This document shows, piece after piece, positions 42,569 to 50,967 of a DNA stretch of 64,000 bases; positions within the stretch are counted from its first letter, which is position 1, and each line of letters begins with the position of its first letter. Under the pieces are notes generated by a model. That model was not told the DNA's origin. It saw nothing but the letters and a program-made list of their open reading frames with translations, and searched no databases. The translations under genes were made by a program, and so were the position numbers. This stretch comes from Actinomycetaceae bacterium (GTDB taxonomy: Bacteria; Actinomycetota; Actinomycetes; Actinomycetales; Actinomycetaceae), in the NCBI GenBank assembly GCA_030530685.1, contig JAUMUM010000002.1:124001-188000 (forward strand). Reading direction: 5' to 3'.

Positions 42569-42647
42569 CACGATTTCCATTTTCCGTGGCCGCGCCCCGT
42601 TGCCTTCCCCTGCGCATTCGAGTCCGCTCCGACTACAGGAGACCACT

Positions 42648-43946
42648 ATGACCGACAAGCCGTGGGGATTCGATACCCTCCAGATCCACGCGGGGCAGAC
42701 GCCAGATACCGACTTCGGTGCCCGCGCCCTGCCCATCTACCAGACGACCTCCTACGTCTTTCCCAGCACCGAGGCCGCAGCCAACCGTTTCGCGCTGACC
42801 GAGGCCGGCCCCATCTACACCCGCATCACCAATCCCACCCAGGCCGTCGTCGAAGACCGCATCGCCGCCCTCGAAGGCGGAGCCGCCGGCCTGCTCGTGT
42901 CCTCCGGGCAGGCCTCGGAGTTCTACGCGATCGTCAACATCGCCCAGCCCGGCGACGAAATCGTGGCCTCGCCCTCGCTCTACGGCGGCACCTACAACCT
43001 CTTCAAGGTCACGCTCCCCCAGTTCGGCATTAAAGTTCGCTTCGTCGACAACCCCGACGACCCCGACGCCTGGCGCTCGCTCATCACCGACCGCACGAAG
43101 GCCCTCTACGGCGAGACCATCCCCAATCCGAAGGGCGACATCCTCGACGTCGAAACCCTGGCCGACCTCGCCCACGCCCACGACATCCCACTCATCGTCG
43201 ACAACACGCTGGGCACGCCCTACAACTGCCGACCCTTCGAGCACGGCGCGGACATCGTCGTCGAGTCCGCAACGAAGTTCCTGGGCGGCCACGGCACGTC
43301 AATTGGCGGCGTCATCGTCGAAAAGGGCGACTTCAACTGGGCCAACGGCAAGTTCCCGCTCCTGTCGACGCCCGACGAGTCCTACAACGGCATCGTCTTC
43401 TCCGATCTCGGCCCGGGCGCCTACGTCACGCGCATTCGCACCGTGCTCCTGCGGGACATTGGCGCGGTCATCTCGCCCTTCAACGCCTTCCTTCTGGCGC
43501 AGGGCCTGGAGACGCTCTCGCTGCGCGTCGAACGCCACCTGTCCAATGCCAAGCGCGTCGCCGAGTACCTCGACAAGCACGACGCCGTCGAATCCGTGCA
43601 GTACTCGAGCCTGGTGGCCTCGCCCTACTACGACCTGGCCCAGAAGTACGCGCCCAAGGGCGCCGGCTCGGTCTTCACCTTCGAACTGGCCGGCGGCCGC
43701 GAGGCGGGCCAGACCTTCATCGAGTCGCTGACGCTCTTCTCCCACCTGGCGAATGTGGGCGACGTGCGCTCCCTGGCCATCCACCCGGCCTCGACCACGC
43801 ACTCGCAGATGACCGAGGAGGAGCTCGCGGCCGCCGGAATCTCGGCCGGGACGATCCGCCTGTCGATCGGTCTCGAATCGATCGACGACATCCTGGCGGA
43901 CCTCGACCGGGCGCTGACCGCCGCCACGTCGAACCGAACGCGCTAG
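42648..43946 (+). CDS. metY: O-acetylhomoserine sulfhydrylase (aminocarboxypropyltransferase)
   Basis: A 432-aa PLP enzyme of the Cys/Met metabolism family that makes homocysteine from O-acetylhomoserine and sulfide. N-terminal GFDTLQIHAGQTPD, QTTSYVFPSTEAAANRFAL, LYGGTYNLF, DNTLGTPYNCRPFEHGADIVVESATKFLGGHG (the second half, ESATKFLGGHG, holds the PLP lysine) and HPASTTHSQMTEEE are all typical of MetY rather than MetB. The ATG follows AGGAGACC. metX, which supplies its substrate, starts 17 bp downstream. A Met-rich leader peptide and hairpins lie upstream. Confidence 0.94.
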   Translation: MTDKPWGFDTLQIHAGQTPDTDFGARALPIYQTTSYVFPSTEAAANRFALTEAGPIYTRITNPTQAVVEDRIAALEGGAAGLLVSSGQASEFYAIVNIAQPGDEIVASPSLYGGTYNLFKVTLPQFGIKVRFVDNPDDPDAWRSLITDRTKALYGETIPNPKGDILDVETLADLAHAHDIPLIVDNTLGTPYNCRPFEHGADIVVESATKFLGGHGTSIGGVIVEKGDFNWANGKFPLLSTPDESYNGIVFSDLGPGAYVTRIRTVLLRDIGAVISPFNAFLLAQGLETLSLRVERHLSNAKRVAEYLDKHDAVESVQYSSLVASPYYDLAQKYAPKGAGSVFTFELAGGREAGQTFIESLTLFSHLANVGDVRSLAIHPASTTHSQMTEEELAAAGISAGTIRLSIGLESIDDILADLDRALTAATSNRTR

Positions 43947-43962
43947 CCGAGGAGATGCCCGG

Positions 43963-45186
43963 ATGACTCCCGATGCCCCCCACCACCTCGTCGGCCATCC
44001 CGCGCTCGACCCCGTCACGGACGCCGAGCCGATCGGCGACTTCGACACCGGATACCGCCCGGTGCCCCGGCCGGGCATACCGGCCAGCGGGGCGTGGCAC
44101 GAGGGCGACGACCCCGGCGAGCGACAATTCGCGGACCTCGGCCCGCTCGAACTCGAGCTCGGCGGACGGCTAGCCGAGGTGCGCATGGCCTACGAAACCT
44201 GGGGCACGCTCAACGAGGACGGCAGCAACGCCATCCTGCTGTGCCACGCCCTGACGGGGGACTCGCACGCCACGAGCAAGACCCGCGCGGGCGACGGGTG
44301 GTGGGCCGGCATCGTCGGGCCCGGCCGCGCCATCGACACCGACCGGTACTTCGTCGTCTGCCCCAACGTCCTGGGCGGCTGTCAGGGAACGACGGGGCCG
44401 GCCTCACTCGCGCAGGACGGCAAACCGTGGGGCCCTCGCTTCCCCGAGGTGACGATCCGCGATATGTGCGCGGCCGAGGCCAAGCTCTCCGACTACCTGG
44501 GCGTCAAGCGCTGGGTGCTCGTGGCCGGGGCGAGCTTCGGCGGCAGCCGGGTCATGGAGTGGGGCGCCTCCTACCCCGAACGCGTGGGGGCCATCGCGGT
44601 GCTCGTGGCGGGCCCGGCGTCGACGGCGGAGCAGGTGGCCTACGCCCACTTCCAGATCGAGGCCATCAAGACCGACCCGATGTGGCGCGCCGGCTACTAC
44701 TACGACGCGCCCGACGGCGAGGGCCCGTACCGCGGCCTGGGGCTCGCCCGCGAGATCGCGCACCTTTCCTACCGCTGCGCGCCCGAGCTCGACTCCCGCT
44801 TCGGCCGGTCACCGCAGGAGGGTGAGGACCCGCTGCACGGCGGGCGCTACGCCGTGCAGAGCTACCTCGACTACCACGCCTACAAGCTGGCCATGCGCTT
44901 CGACGCCAACTCCTACATCGCGATCTCGCGGGCCTTCATCACCCACGACATCGGCCGCGGGCGCGGTGGGGCCGACGCGGTCCTGGCGCGGATGCCCATG
45001 CCCGCGCTCGTCGTGGAGGTCGACTCCGACCGGCTCTTCTACCCCGAGGACATGAAGGCCCTGGCGGCGGCGCTGCCCGGGTGCTCGGGCATTACGACCG
45101 TCCATTCCCGCCACGGGCACGACGGGTTCCTCGTGGAAAACGCCCAGGTCACCGACATCCTCAGGGGCTTTCTCGCCTCGCTGTAG
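43963..45186 (+). CDS. metX: Homoserine O-acetyltransferase
   Basis: A 407-aa alpha/beta-hydrolase-fold enzyme transferring acetyl from acetyl-CoA to homoserine. Features: AYETWGTLNEDGSNAILLCHALTGDSH (as AYETWGTLNEDGSN and AILLCHALTGDSH), CPNVLGGCQGTTGP, nucleophile Ser in VAGASFGGSRVMEW, then RFDANSYI, catalytic Asp in VVEVDSDRLFYP and His in SRHGHDGFL. The first 45 residues (Asp/Pro/His-rich) exceed the usual start. The spacing from metY shows an operon; both lie under the leader-peptide control region. Confidence 0.94.
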   Translation: MTPDAPHHLVGHPALDPVTDAEPIGDFDTGYRPVPRPGIPASGAWHEGDDPGERQFADLGPLELELGGRLAEVRMAYETWGTLNEDGSNAILLCHALTGDSHATSKTRAGDGWWAGIVGPGRAIDTDRYFVVCPNVLGGCQGTTGPASLAQDGKPWGPRFPEVTIRDMCAAEAKLSDYLGVKRWVLVAGASFGGSRVMEWGASYPERVGAIAVLVAGPASTAEQVAYAHFQIEAIKTDPMWRAGYYYDAPDGEGPYRGLGLAREIAHLSYRCAPELDSRFGRSPQEGEDPLHGGRYAVQSYLDYHAYKLAMRFDANSYIAISRAFITHDIGRGRGGADAVLARMPMPALVVEVDSDRLFYPEDMKALAAALPGCSGITTVHSRHGHDGFLVENAQVTDILRGFLASL

Positions 45187-45208
45187 GGCACCCAGCGGCG
45201 GTCAAGCG

Positions 45209-45274
45209 CCTGGCGAATACCAGGCGGCGGGACAGACCGGGCAGTGGCAAGCCCCTGGCGAATACCAGGCGGCG
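45209..45274. repeat. 21-bp direct repeat with internal dyad, two copies
   Basis: CCTGGCGAATACCAGGCGGCG at 45209-45229 and 45254-45274 (45 bp apart). Each copy holds the small dyad CCTGG-CGAATA-CCAGG, extended to 7 bp (CGCCTGG/CCAGGCG) in the first. They fill the gap between metX and the hydrolase gene and could fold as paired hairpins in the mRNA. Confidence 0.9.
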
Positions 45275-45304
45275 CCGCGGGCTCGGCGGTGGCACCATAT
45301 ATCC

Positions 45305-46372
45305 ATGAAAGATCGCAGTCGATGGGAGCCCGACCTGCTGGGAGAGGGCTTCGTCCGCCGGACGGTCGTGTTGTCGCCCGACGAGGAGGGCGAGGTCGTC
45401 ACCACCGTCGTCGCCCACATCCCCAGCGAGGACCCGGCCATGCCCACGTTCCTGCGGCGCCTGGGACGCGAGCCCGTCGACGGCACGCCCGCCTTCGCTT
45501 TCCTGGCCATCCACGGCTGGAACGACTACTTCTACCAGGTCGAACTGGCGCGGGCGGTGTCGGCCATGGGCGGAGCCTTCTACGCCGTCGACCTGCGCAA
45601 ATACGGCCGCTCCCTGCTCGGGCACCAGACCTTCGGCTACATTCGCGACCTCGCCGACTACGACGAGGAATTGCACGTGTGCGCCGACCTCATCTACGGC
45701 GAACACGGCCACGGGATGCCCCTCGTCGTCTACGGCCACTCGACCGGCGGCCTGATCGCCGCCCTGTGGGCCGACCGCCACCCCGGCGCGCTCGGCGGGC
45801 TCGTCCTCAACGCGCCGTGGATCGAATACCACGGCTCGACGATCGCCCGCCAGATCGGCACCCCCGTGGTTGACATCCTCGCCCGCCTGTCCCCCACCGC
45901 CGTCATTCCGACCAGCACCAACGACTTCTACCAGCGCTCCATCACGGCCTGGGAGCCTGACGAAACCCCCTGGCCCCCTACCGGGGCCGACCCCGACGAC
46001 CCGTTCTGGTCGGGAGGCTGGAGCCCCGACCCCGCATTCCGCACGCCCACCGGCGCGCCCGTACGCCCCGGCTGGCTGTCGGCCATCCTCGCCGGCCACG
46101 CGAAGGTCAGCGCCGGCCTGGCGATCGACTGCCCGATCCTCGTGCTGACCTCGGCGCGATCGATCACGGGCGACACGTGGAGCGAAGATTTCCGCGCGGC
46201 CGACTGCGTGCTCGACGTCGGCCAGATCTGGAAACGCGTGCCCGACCTCGGCGCCCACACCACGCTCGTCAAACTGCGCGATGCGGTCCACGACGTCACG
46301 TTCTCGCGCCGCAGCGTGCGCGAAAGTGCCTTCCGCGAGATCGAAAGATTCGTCGCGACCTACGTGCTGTAA
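45305..46372 (+). CDS. Alpha/beta hydrolase, serine-aminopeptidase S33-like
   Basis: A 355-aa hydrolase with the fold's landmarks: FLAIHGWNDYFYQ (oxyanion region, residues 65-77), the nucleophile elbow YGHSTGGL, a lid segment (Pro/Trp/Asp-rich EPDETPWPPTGADPDDPFW), an acidic residue after VLTSARS, and a C-terminal histidine in RDAVHDVTFS. The pattern is that of monoglyceride-lipase/lysophospholipase-type S33 proteins; substrate unknown and no signal peptide is present. Located 118 bp downstream of metX across paired repeats. Its 3' end is duplicated in frame. Confidence 0.85.
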   Translation: MKDRSRWEPDLLGEGFVRRTVVLSPDEEGEVVTTVVAHIPSEDPAMPTFLRRLGREPVDGTPAFAFLAIHGWNDYFYQVELARAVSAMGGAFYAVDLRKYGRSLLGHQTFGYIRDLADYDEELHVCADLIYGEHGHGMPLVVYGHSTGGLIAALWADRHPGALGGLVLNAPWIEYHGSTIARQIGTPVVDILARLSPTAVIPTSTNDFYQRSITAWEPDETPWPPTGADPDDPFWSGGWSPDPAFRTPTGAPVRPGWLSAILAGHAKVSAGLAIDCPILVLTSARSITGDTWSEDFRAADCVLDVGQIWKRVPDLGAHTTLVKLRDAVHDVTFSRRSVRESAFREIERFVATYVL

Positions 46373-46404
46373 GCCGGCAGGCCTGTGCTGTAGGCCGGCA
46401 GGCC
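46364..46404. repeat. In-frame 20-bp copy of the hydrolase 3' end
   Basis: GTGCTGTAAGCCGGCAGGCC at 46364-46383 includes the TAA stop and is followed 21 bp later by GTGCTGTAGGCCGGCAGGCC at 46385-46404. The single change turns TAA to TAG; the second stop is in the same frame, so a read-through product would be seven residues longer. Confidence 0.92.
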
Positions 46405-46411
46405 GCCGCGC

Positions 46412-47806
46412 CTAGAGCTCGTCGAGCGAGCGGCCGTCGGACGTGGTCCAGGCTCGCCAGCCATCGACCTTCTTTCCTCCCAGGGCCTCGGAGGCGGCCT
46501 GCGAGGGGTCGGTGAACGAGGCGCGCCCGACAATGAGCGTGCCCCACGCGGTGAGCTTGGCGGAGGCCTGGTCGCCCGGGGCGCGGTCGAGCGTCAGGCT
46601 CAGGGGCGTGCGGTTCCGGCTGGCGATGGCGAGCAGCCGGCCGGCCGGGGAAAGGATCTCACGTTCGGCGGCGCGCTTGACGGCATCCGACGAGGCCGAC
46701 GCCGCGTAGGACTCCGAAATCGTCTCCGGCTTGTATCCGGCATCGCGCTTGGGGGCCGAACGCTCCCACAGGACCTGCTCGGGGCGCACCCGCGAGATCT
46801 GCTGCTGACGCATTGCGTACATGTACGTGGGCGTCTCCGGGTCCTCGGGCACCTCCTCGTCGTCGACCTTCCAGCTGGGGACGACGGGGATCTTCGTGGC
46901 ATCCTCGGCGGAGTTGCCCTCCTCCTGGACGGGCACGAAGGTGCTGGTCGGAATGCCGGCCTCGCCGGAGGCTGCGGCCTCGCCCTGGGCGGCGCCCTGT
47001 GCCTGGCCGGCGCCGGTGTCCGCCTGGCCCTTCGAGGCCCGGGGAGCCCTCTGGAGGATCGACGCGGCGCTCTCGCCACGCAGGGCCAGCTTGCGTCCGC
47101 GGCGACGCCGCTTTTCGTTCGTGGTCTCCGCCTGCGCCTCGGCCGGGGCCTGCGCTGCCGCGACGGGTTGTGCGTGCTTGGGTTCAGAAGCCGCGGGCGC
47201 CTGGCCGGAAGGTGCCGGAGCGGAAGCCTTCGGCGCCGAGGCGGGAGCAGACGCCACTGGCACCCCCGTCCGCCTGTGGCACGCCTCGACACTCAGGTAG
47301 CGCTCGCCTCCACCGCCGTAGACCCGGGCCTCGAGCACTCGCACACCCATCGACAGCGTGTCGATGACGGGGAAGAGGTCGTCCTCGGCGTGCAACGTGA
47401 CGATGACGAGCCGGGCGCCGCCCGCCGTCGTGGCGGGTGCGGCGTCGTGGAATTTCTGCCATGCCGGCTCGAAAGCCTGGGCGCCGCCGGGGTACATGGC
47501 GATGATCTCGGAACGCTTCGTATTGGCGTACCGCCCGGAGCGGCTGAGCATTTCGAACAGCCCCGAAGCGGAAAGGCTCGCACGCACATTGACGAGCACC
47601 ACGTTGCCGGACGGGTCGGTCGTGACCAAATAGGATTCGTCGGCGTTGGCGTCGGACTGCTCCCACACGACCGGGAACAGAGGGGCGTCGATGATGTCCA
47701 GGGCACGTTCGCGAAGCGCGCTCAGGACTTCGGCAGCGAGCCCGTCGCCCAGTTCGACGGAGCGAGCCGGCACGATGTGGCCGCTTGAGAGGGCAAAAAG
47801 CGCCAT
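46412..47806 (-). CDS. RAMA-domain protein with degenerate nuclease-like N-terminus
   Basis: A 464-aa protein of three parts. The C-terminus (about 410-464: KLTAWGTLIVGRASFTDPSQAASEALGGKKVDGWRAWTTSDGRSLDEL, cited as GTLIVGRASFTDPSQAASEA and KKVDGWRAWTTSDGRSLDEL) is a clear RAMA domain, which is predicted to recognise modified DNA and is found attached to restriction and modification enzymes. The N-terminal 150 residues (DESYLVTTDPSGNVVLVNVRA) have the strand order of PD-(D/E)xK nucleases but lack the acidic and lysine residues, so activity is doubtful. A 150-residue Ala/Gln/Glu linker lies between. The ATG has a strong site, AAGGAGG. Confidence 0.72.
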   Translation of the reverse strand: MALFALSSGHIVPARSVELGDGLAAEVLSALRERALDIIDAPLFPVVWEQSDANADESYLVTTDPSGNVVLVNVRASLSASGLFEMLSRSGRYANTKRSEIIAMYPGGAQAFEPAWQKFHDAAPATTAGGARLVIVTLHAEDDLFPVIDTLSMGVRVLEARVYGGGGERYLSVEACHRRTGVPVASAPASAPKASAPAPSGQAPAASEPKHAQPVAAAQAPAEAQAETTNEKRRRRGRKLALRGESAASILQRAPRASKGQADTGAGQAQGAAQGEAAASGEAGIPTSTFVPVQEEGNSAEDATKIPVVPSWKVDDEEVPEDPETPTYMYAMRQQQISRVRPEQVLWERSAPKRDAGYKPETISESYAASASSDAVKRAAEREILSPAGRLLAIASRNRTPLSLTLDRAPGDQASAKLTAWGTLIVGRASFTDPSQAASEALGGKKVDGWRAWTTSDGRSLDEL

Positions 47807-47921
47807 CGTGCGAAACCTCCTTCGGGGGACTGATGCGTGATGGTTCTAGAGTAGCCCACCGCGCCGCCCACCACTAGCTACCCAAACGAAACCAGTACCC
47901 GGGGCCACCTCACACCCAATT

Positions 47922-50813
47922 TCAATCCTTGAGACGTGAGGCACCGAGCCCGTCGCGTATGAGCTCGGCCAGGTGAATTCCGTGCGATGACGCCAATTGC
48001 CCGGCCTGGGTGCGGCACGAAAAGCCGTCGGCCAAGAAGATCGCATCGCTACCGGCTGACTCGAGCGCGGGCAGCAGCCGGGCGCGGGCCACTTTGACGG
48101 ACACGTCGTAGTGGCCTTTTTCCATACCAAAATTTCCCGCCAGGCCGCAGCACCCTGTCACCTTTGTCACATCAGCCCCAGAGGACGCCAGGAGTTTCTC
48201 ATCGGCATCCCAGCCCATGACCGAATAATGATGGCAGTGCGGCTGGGCCACGACCTGAAGGCCGGAAAGATTCGGCATATGCCACGATGGCCCGGGGCCG
48301 ATAGGCTCGGGCGCCGTGAGCAGCTCGGCCAGCGTGTAGGTCATGTCCCGCACGAGCGCGGTGCGGGCGTCGTCGGGGAGCAGGTCTTCCAGGTCGCTGC
48401 GCAGGACGGCCGTGCACGAAGGTTCGACGCCGACGATGGGGACCCCGTTGGCGGCGAACGGCGCGAGCGTGGCCAGCAGCCCCTCCAGCTTCTTCTTGGC
48501 GGTGGCCAGCTGCCCGGTGGAAATCCACGTCAGACCGCAGCAGGCCTCGGCCGGTGGAAGCAGGACAGTGTAGCCAGCCTCCTGGAGCACCTCGACCGCG
48601 GCACGGGCGCCGCGGGTGTCGAGCGTCTCGGAGAACGAGTCGGCCCACAGCATGACATAGCGCTTTTCGGCCAGGCGCGGATCGAGCTGTTCGGCCCGCA
48701 GGCGGCTGGCGGCGCGCGCCTGGGCCGTCCGCGAAAAACGCCGCGTGGCGAAGTCGGCCATGCTGCGTCGCCCGTCCACGCCGGCAATCGCGAAGCCGAG
48801 GCGGCGCAGCGGGCCGATCTTCATGAAGGCATTGGCCAGGCGCGCCACGAGCGGGATGCGCGTGACGAGGCCGGCCAGGCGCGGCAGCTGGCCGAGCGTG
48901 TAGTGCGAGGCCGGCCGAAGCTTTCCTCTGTAGGCGCGGTAGAGGGCCTCCGAGCGGTAGCGGGCGACGTCGATGCCCGTGGGACAGTCGCGCGAGCACG
49001 CCTTGCACGAAAGGCACAGGTCGAGAGACTCGAGCAGCTCTGGCGAATCCCAACCGATGAGCCGGCCGTTGGCCACCTCCTGGAGCACGCGCGCGCGGCC
49101 GCGGGTGACGTCCTTTTCATCCCTCGTCGCCTCGTAGGAGGGGCACATGAACATGCCGATGTCGAAGCGGCTGGCCCGGCAGTTGCCCACGCCCGTGCAG
49201 TGGTGGACGGCACGGCTCATGTCGCCACCCTCGTCGGCGAAGTGGAAGCCGCCGGCGTACTCGATGCGCCCGGCCTGCGGGCGGCGCAGGTGCGCGTCGA
49301 CGGGGTCGGGGCGCACGAGCACGCCCGGATTGAGCAGGCCCTCGGGATCGAAGAGGTCCTTGACGCGCCCAAACAGCTCGATGAGCTGCGGGCCGTACAT
49401 GCGCCCGAGCAACTCCGAGCGCGCGCGGCCATCCCCGTGCTCGCCGGAAAGCGAGCCGCCGAAGCTCGCGGCCAGGTCCGCGGCCTCCTCCATGAAGCGC
49501 CGGAAAACGGGCCGGCCCGCGTCGTCCTCGAGTGGGAAGTCGATGCGAATGTGCAGGCAGCCGTCGCCGAAGTGGCCGTAGAGCAGGCCGTCAAGCCCGT
49601 AGGAGGCCAGGAGGGACTCCAGCGCGCGGATGTAGTCGCCCAGGTGCTCGGGAGGAACCGCGGAGTCCTCCCATCCCGGCCAGGCCTGGTGTCCGGCGGG
49701 AGTGCGGCCGCCCAGGCCGGCGCCGTCGGCGCGGATGCGCCACAGCTGGCTGGCCTGCGGGCCGGCTTCGCGCACGTCCACGGCCTCGGTGCTGGCCGCC
49801 GCGGCGAGCTGGCGCGCCCGCGTGACGGCGTCCACGCCGTCCCTGGCGCCGACCTCGACGAAGAGCCAGCCGGCGCCGGCCGGCAGCTCGGGCACGGAGC
49901 CCTTGGCCCGGCGCACGACGTCGACCAGCCGCGCGTCGATGCCCTCGATCGCCAGCGGCTCGAAGTCCAAGAGGCCGACGACGTCGTCGGCCGCGCTGGC
50001 CATGTCCGGGTAGCCGAGGACGACGAGCGCCGGGGCGGCCTCGAGAGGCACGAGCTTGAGCGTGGCCTCGGTGACGATGCCGAGCGTGCCCTCGCTACCG
50101 ACGAGGAAGGCGGCGAGGTCGCGGCCGCGCTCCGGCAGGAGGTGCTCGAGCGAGTAGCCGGAGACCTGGCGCTTGAAGCGGCCGAGCTCGGTGCGAATGA
50201 GCGCGAGGTTGGAGGCCACGAGCTCGTCCAGCCCCGGAATCCGGCCGCTGGTGCCCGGCCCGGCCGTCACGCGGCGCCCATCGGCCATCAGCAGTTCCAG
50301 GCCGGCCACGTTGTCGGCCGTGCGCCCGAAGGCCACGGCGTGGGGTCCGCACGCGTTATTGCCGATCATCCCGCCGAAGGTCGCGCGATTGAGCGTCGAG
50401 GGGTCCGGGCCGAAGCGCAGGCCGTAGGGCGCCGCCGCCTTCTGCAGATCGGACATGACGACGCCGGGTTGCACGCGCGCCGTGCGGGCCTGCGGGTCGA
50501 TCTCCAGGATCGCGTTCATGTGCCGCGAGAAGTCGAGGACGATGCCCGGGCCAATCGAATTGCCCGCGCACGACGTGCCGCCGCCGCGGCTCGTGATGGG
50601 CACGCCGAGCTCGCGGGCCACGGACAGCGCCGCGGCGACGTCGTCGGCGTCGAGGGGGAAGGCGACCACGCGCGGGGGGATGCGGTAGTTCGAGGCATCC
50701 GTCGAGTATTCGGCCCTGCGGCGTGCGCTGGCATCGACGTCGCCGCGCATGCGCTCGCGCAGCCGGGCGACGAGTGAGCGCTGCGCCTGGTCACTGGCAT
50801 CGAAATCTTCCAC
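47922..50813 (-). CDS. FAD-binding and Fe-S D-lactate dehydrogenase-type oxidase
   Basis: A 963-aa fusion of a GlcD/Dld-type flavoprotein and a GlpC/LldE-type iron-sulfur part. Residues 35-530: FAD-binding PCMH domain (VPITSRGGGTSCAGNSIGPG, FGGMIGNNACGPHAVAFG) and FAD-oxidase C-terminal domain (YGHFGDGCLHIRIDFP, SGEHGDGRARSELL). Residues 590-680: a 4Fe-4S segment with CLSCKACSRDCPTGIDVARY. Residues 720-963: two CCG domains (PAEACCGLTW, VTGCCGLAGNFGMEKGHYDVS). It should oxidise D-lactate or another 2-hydroxyacid at the membrane. GTG at 50813 is chosen because the PCMH domain then starts normally; a 15-bp hairpin lies just upstream. Confidence 0.9.
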   Translation of the reverse strand: MEDFDASDQAQRSLVARLRERMRGDVDASARRRAEYSTDASNYRIPPRVVAFPLDADDVAAALSVARELGVPITSRGGGTSCAGNSIGPGIVLDFSRHMNAILEIDPQARTARVQPGVVMSDLQKAAAPYGLRFGPDPSTLNRATFGGMIGNNACGPHAVAFGRTADNVAGLELLMADGRRVTAGPGTSGRIPGLDELVASNLALIRTELGRFKRQVSGYSLEHLLPERGRDLAAFLVGSEGTLGIVTEATLKLVPLEAAPALVVLGYPDMASAADDVVGLLDFEPLAIEGIDARLVDVVRRAKGSVPELPAGAGWLFVEVGARDGVDAVTRARQLAAAASTEAVDVREAGPQASQLWRIRADGAGLGGRTPAGHQAWPGWEDSAVPPEHLGDYIRALESLLASYGLDGLLYGHFGDGCLHIRIDFPLEDDAGRPVFRRFMEEAADLAASFGGSLSGEHGDGRARSELLGRMYGPQLIELFGRVKDLFDPEGLLNPGVLVRPDPVDAHLRRPQAGRIEYAGGFHFADEGGDMSRAVHHCTGVGNCRASRFDIGMFMCPSYEATRDEKDVTRGRARVLQEVANGRLIGWDSPELLESLDLCLSCKACSRDCPTGIDVARYRSEALYRAYRGKLRPASHYTLGQLPRLAGLVTRIPLVARLANAFMKIGPLRRLGFAIAGVDGRRSMADFATRRFSRTAQARAASRLRAEQLDPRLAEKRYVMLWADSFSETLDTRGARAAVEVLQEAGYTVLLPPAEACCGLTWISTGQLATAKKKLEGLLATLAPFAANGVPIVGVEPSCTAVLRSDLEDLLPDDARTALVRDMTYTLAELLTAPEPIGPGPSWHMPNLSGLQVVAQPHCHHYSVMGWDADEKLLASSGADVTKVTGCCGLAGNFGMEKGHYDVSVKVARARLLPALESAGSDAIFLADGFSCRTQAGQLASSHGIHLAELIRDGLGASRLKD

Positions 50814-50830
50814 GGATCCAATTGTGACAG

Positions 50831-50878
50831 CTGCGCGCCGCCCACAAAATTCGATGCCTTTTCGTGGGCGGCGCGCAG
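50831..50878. promoter_or_regulatory. 15-bp-stem hairpin between ppdK and the oxidase gene
   Basis: CTGCGCGCCGCCCAC (50831-50845) pairs perfectly with GTGGGCGGCGCGCAG (50864-50878). The loop carries AAAA and TTTT, which can extend the stem. It starts 18 bp before the oxidase start codon and lies downstream of ppdK on the same strand, so it may end ppdK transcription or act in the oxidase leader. Confidence 0.75.
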
Positions 50879-50967
50879 TGGCTGCCGTCATGTGCCCCTC
50901 GGGGGCGCCGAGCCGTGGCCCGTACGCCGAGCCGCGGCGGACTCACCGGGCCATGGCAAATCCGCCG

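Noticed and set aside
42482..42647. SAM riboswitch before metY
   Set aside because: GAGGGACAG and AAGCAACGCC look faintly like S-box parts, but the kink-turn, core order and pairings are not there; the leader-peptide model fits better.
48111..50777. 888-codon open frame antisense to the FAD/Fe-S oxidase
   Set aside because: Length is a by-product of base composition; no start signal and no recognisable domain.
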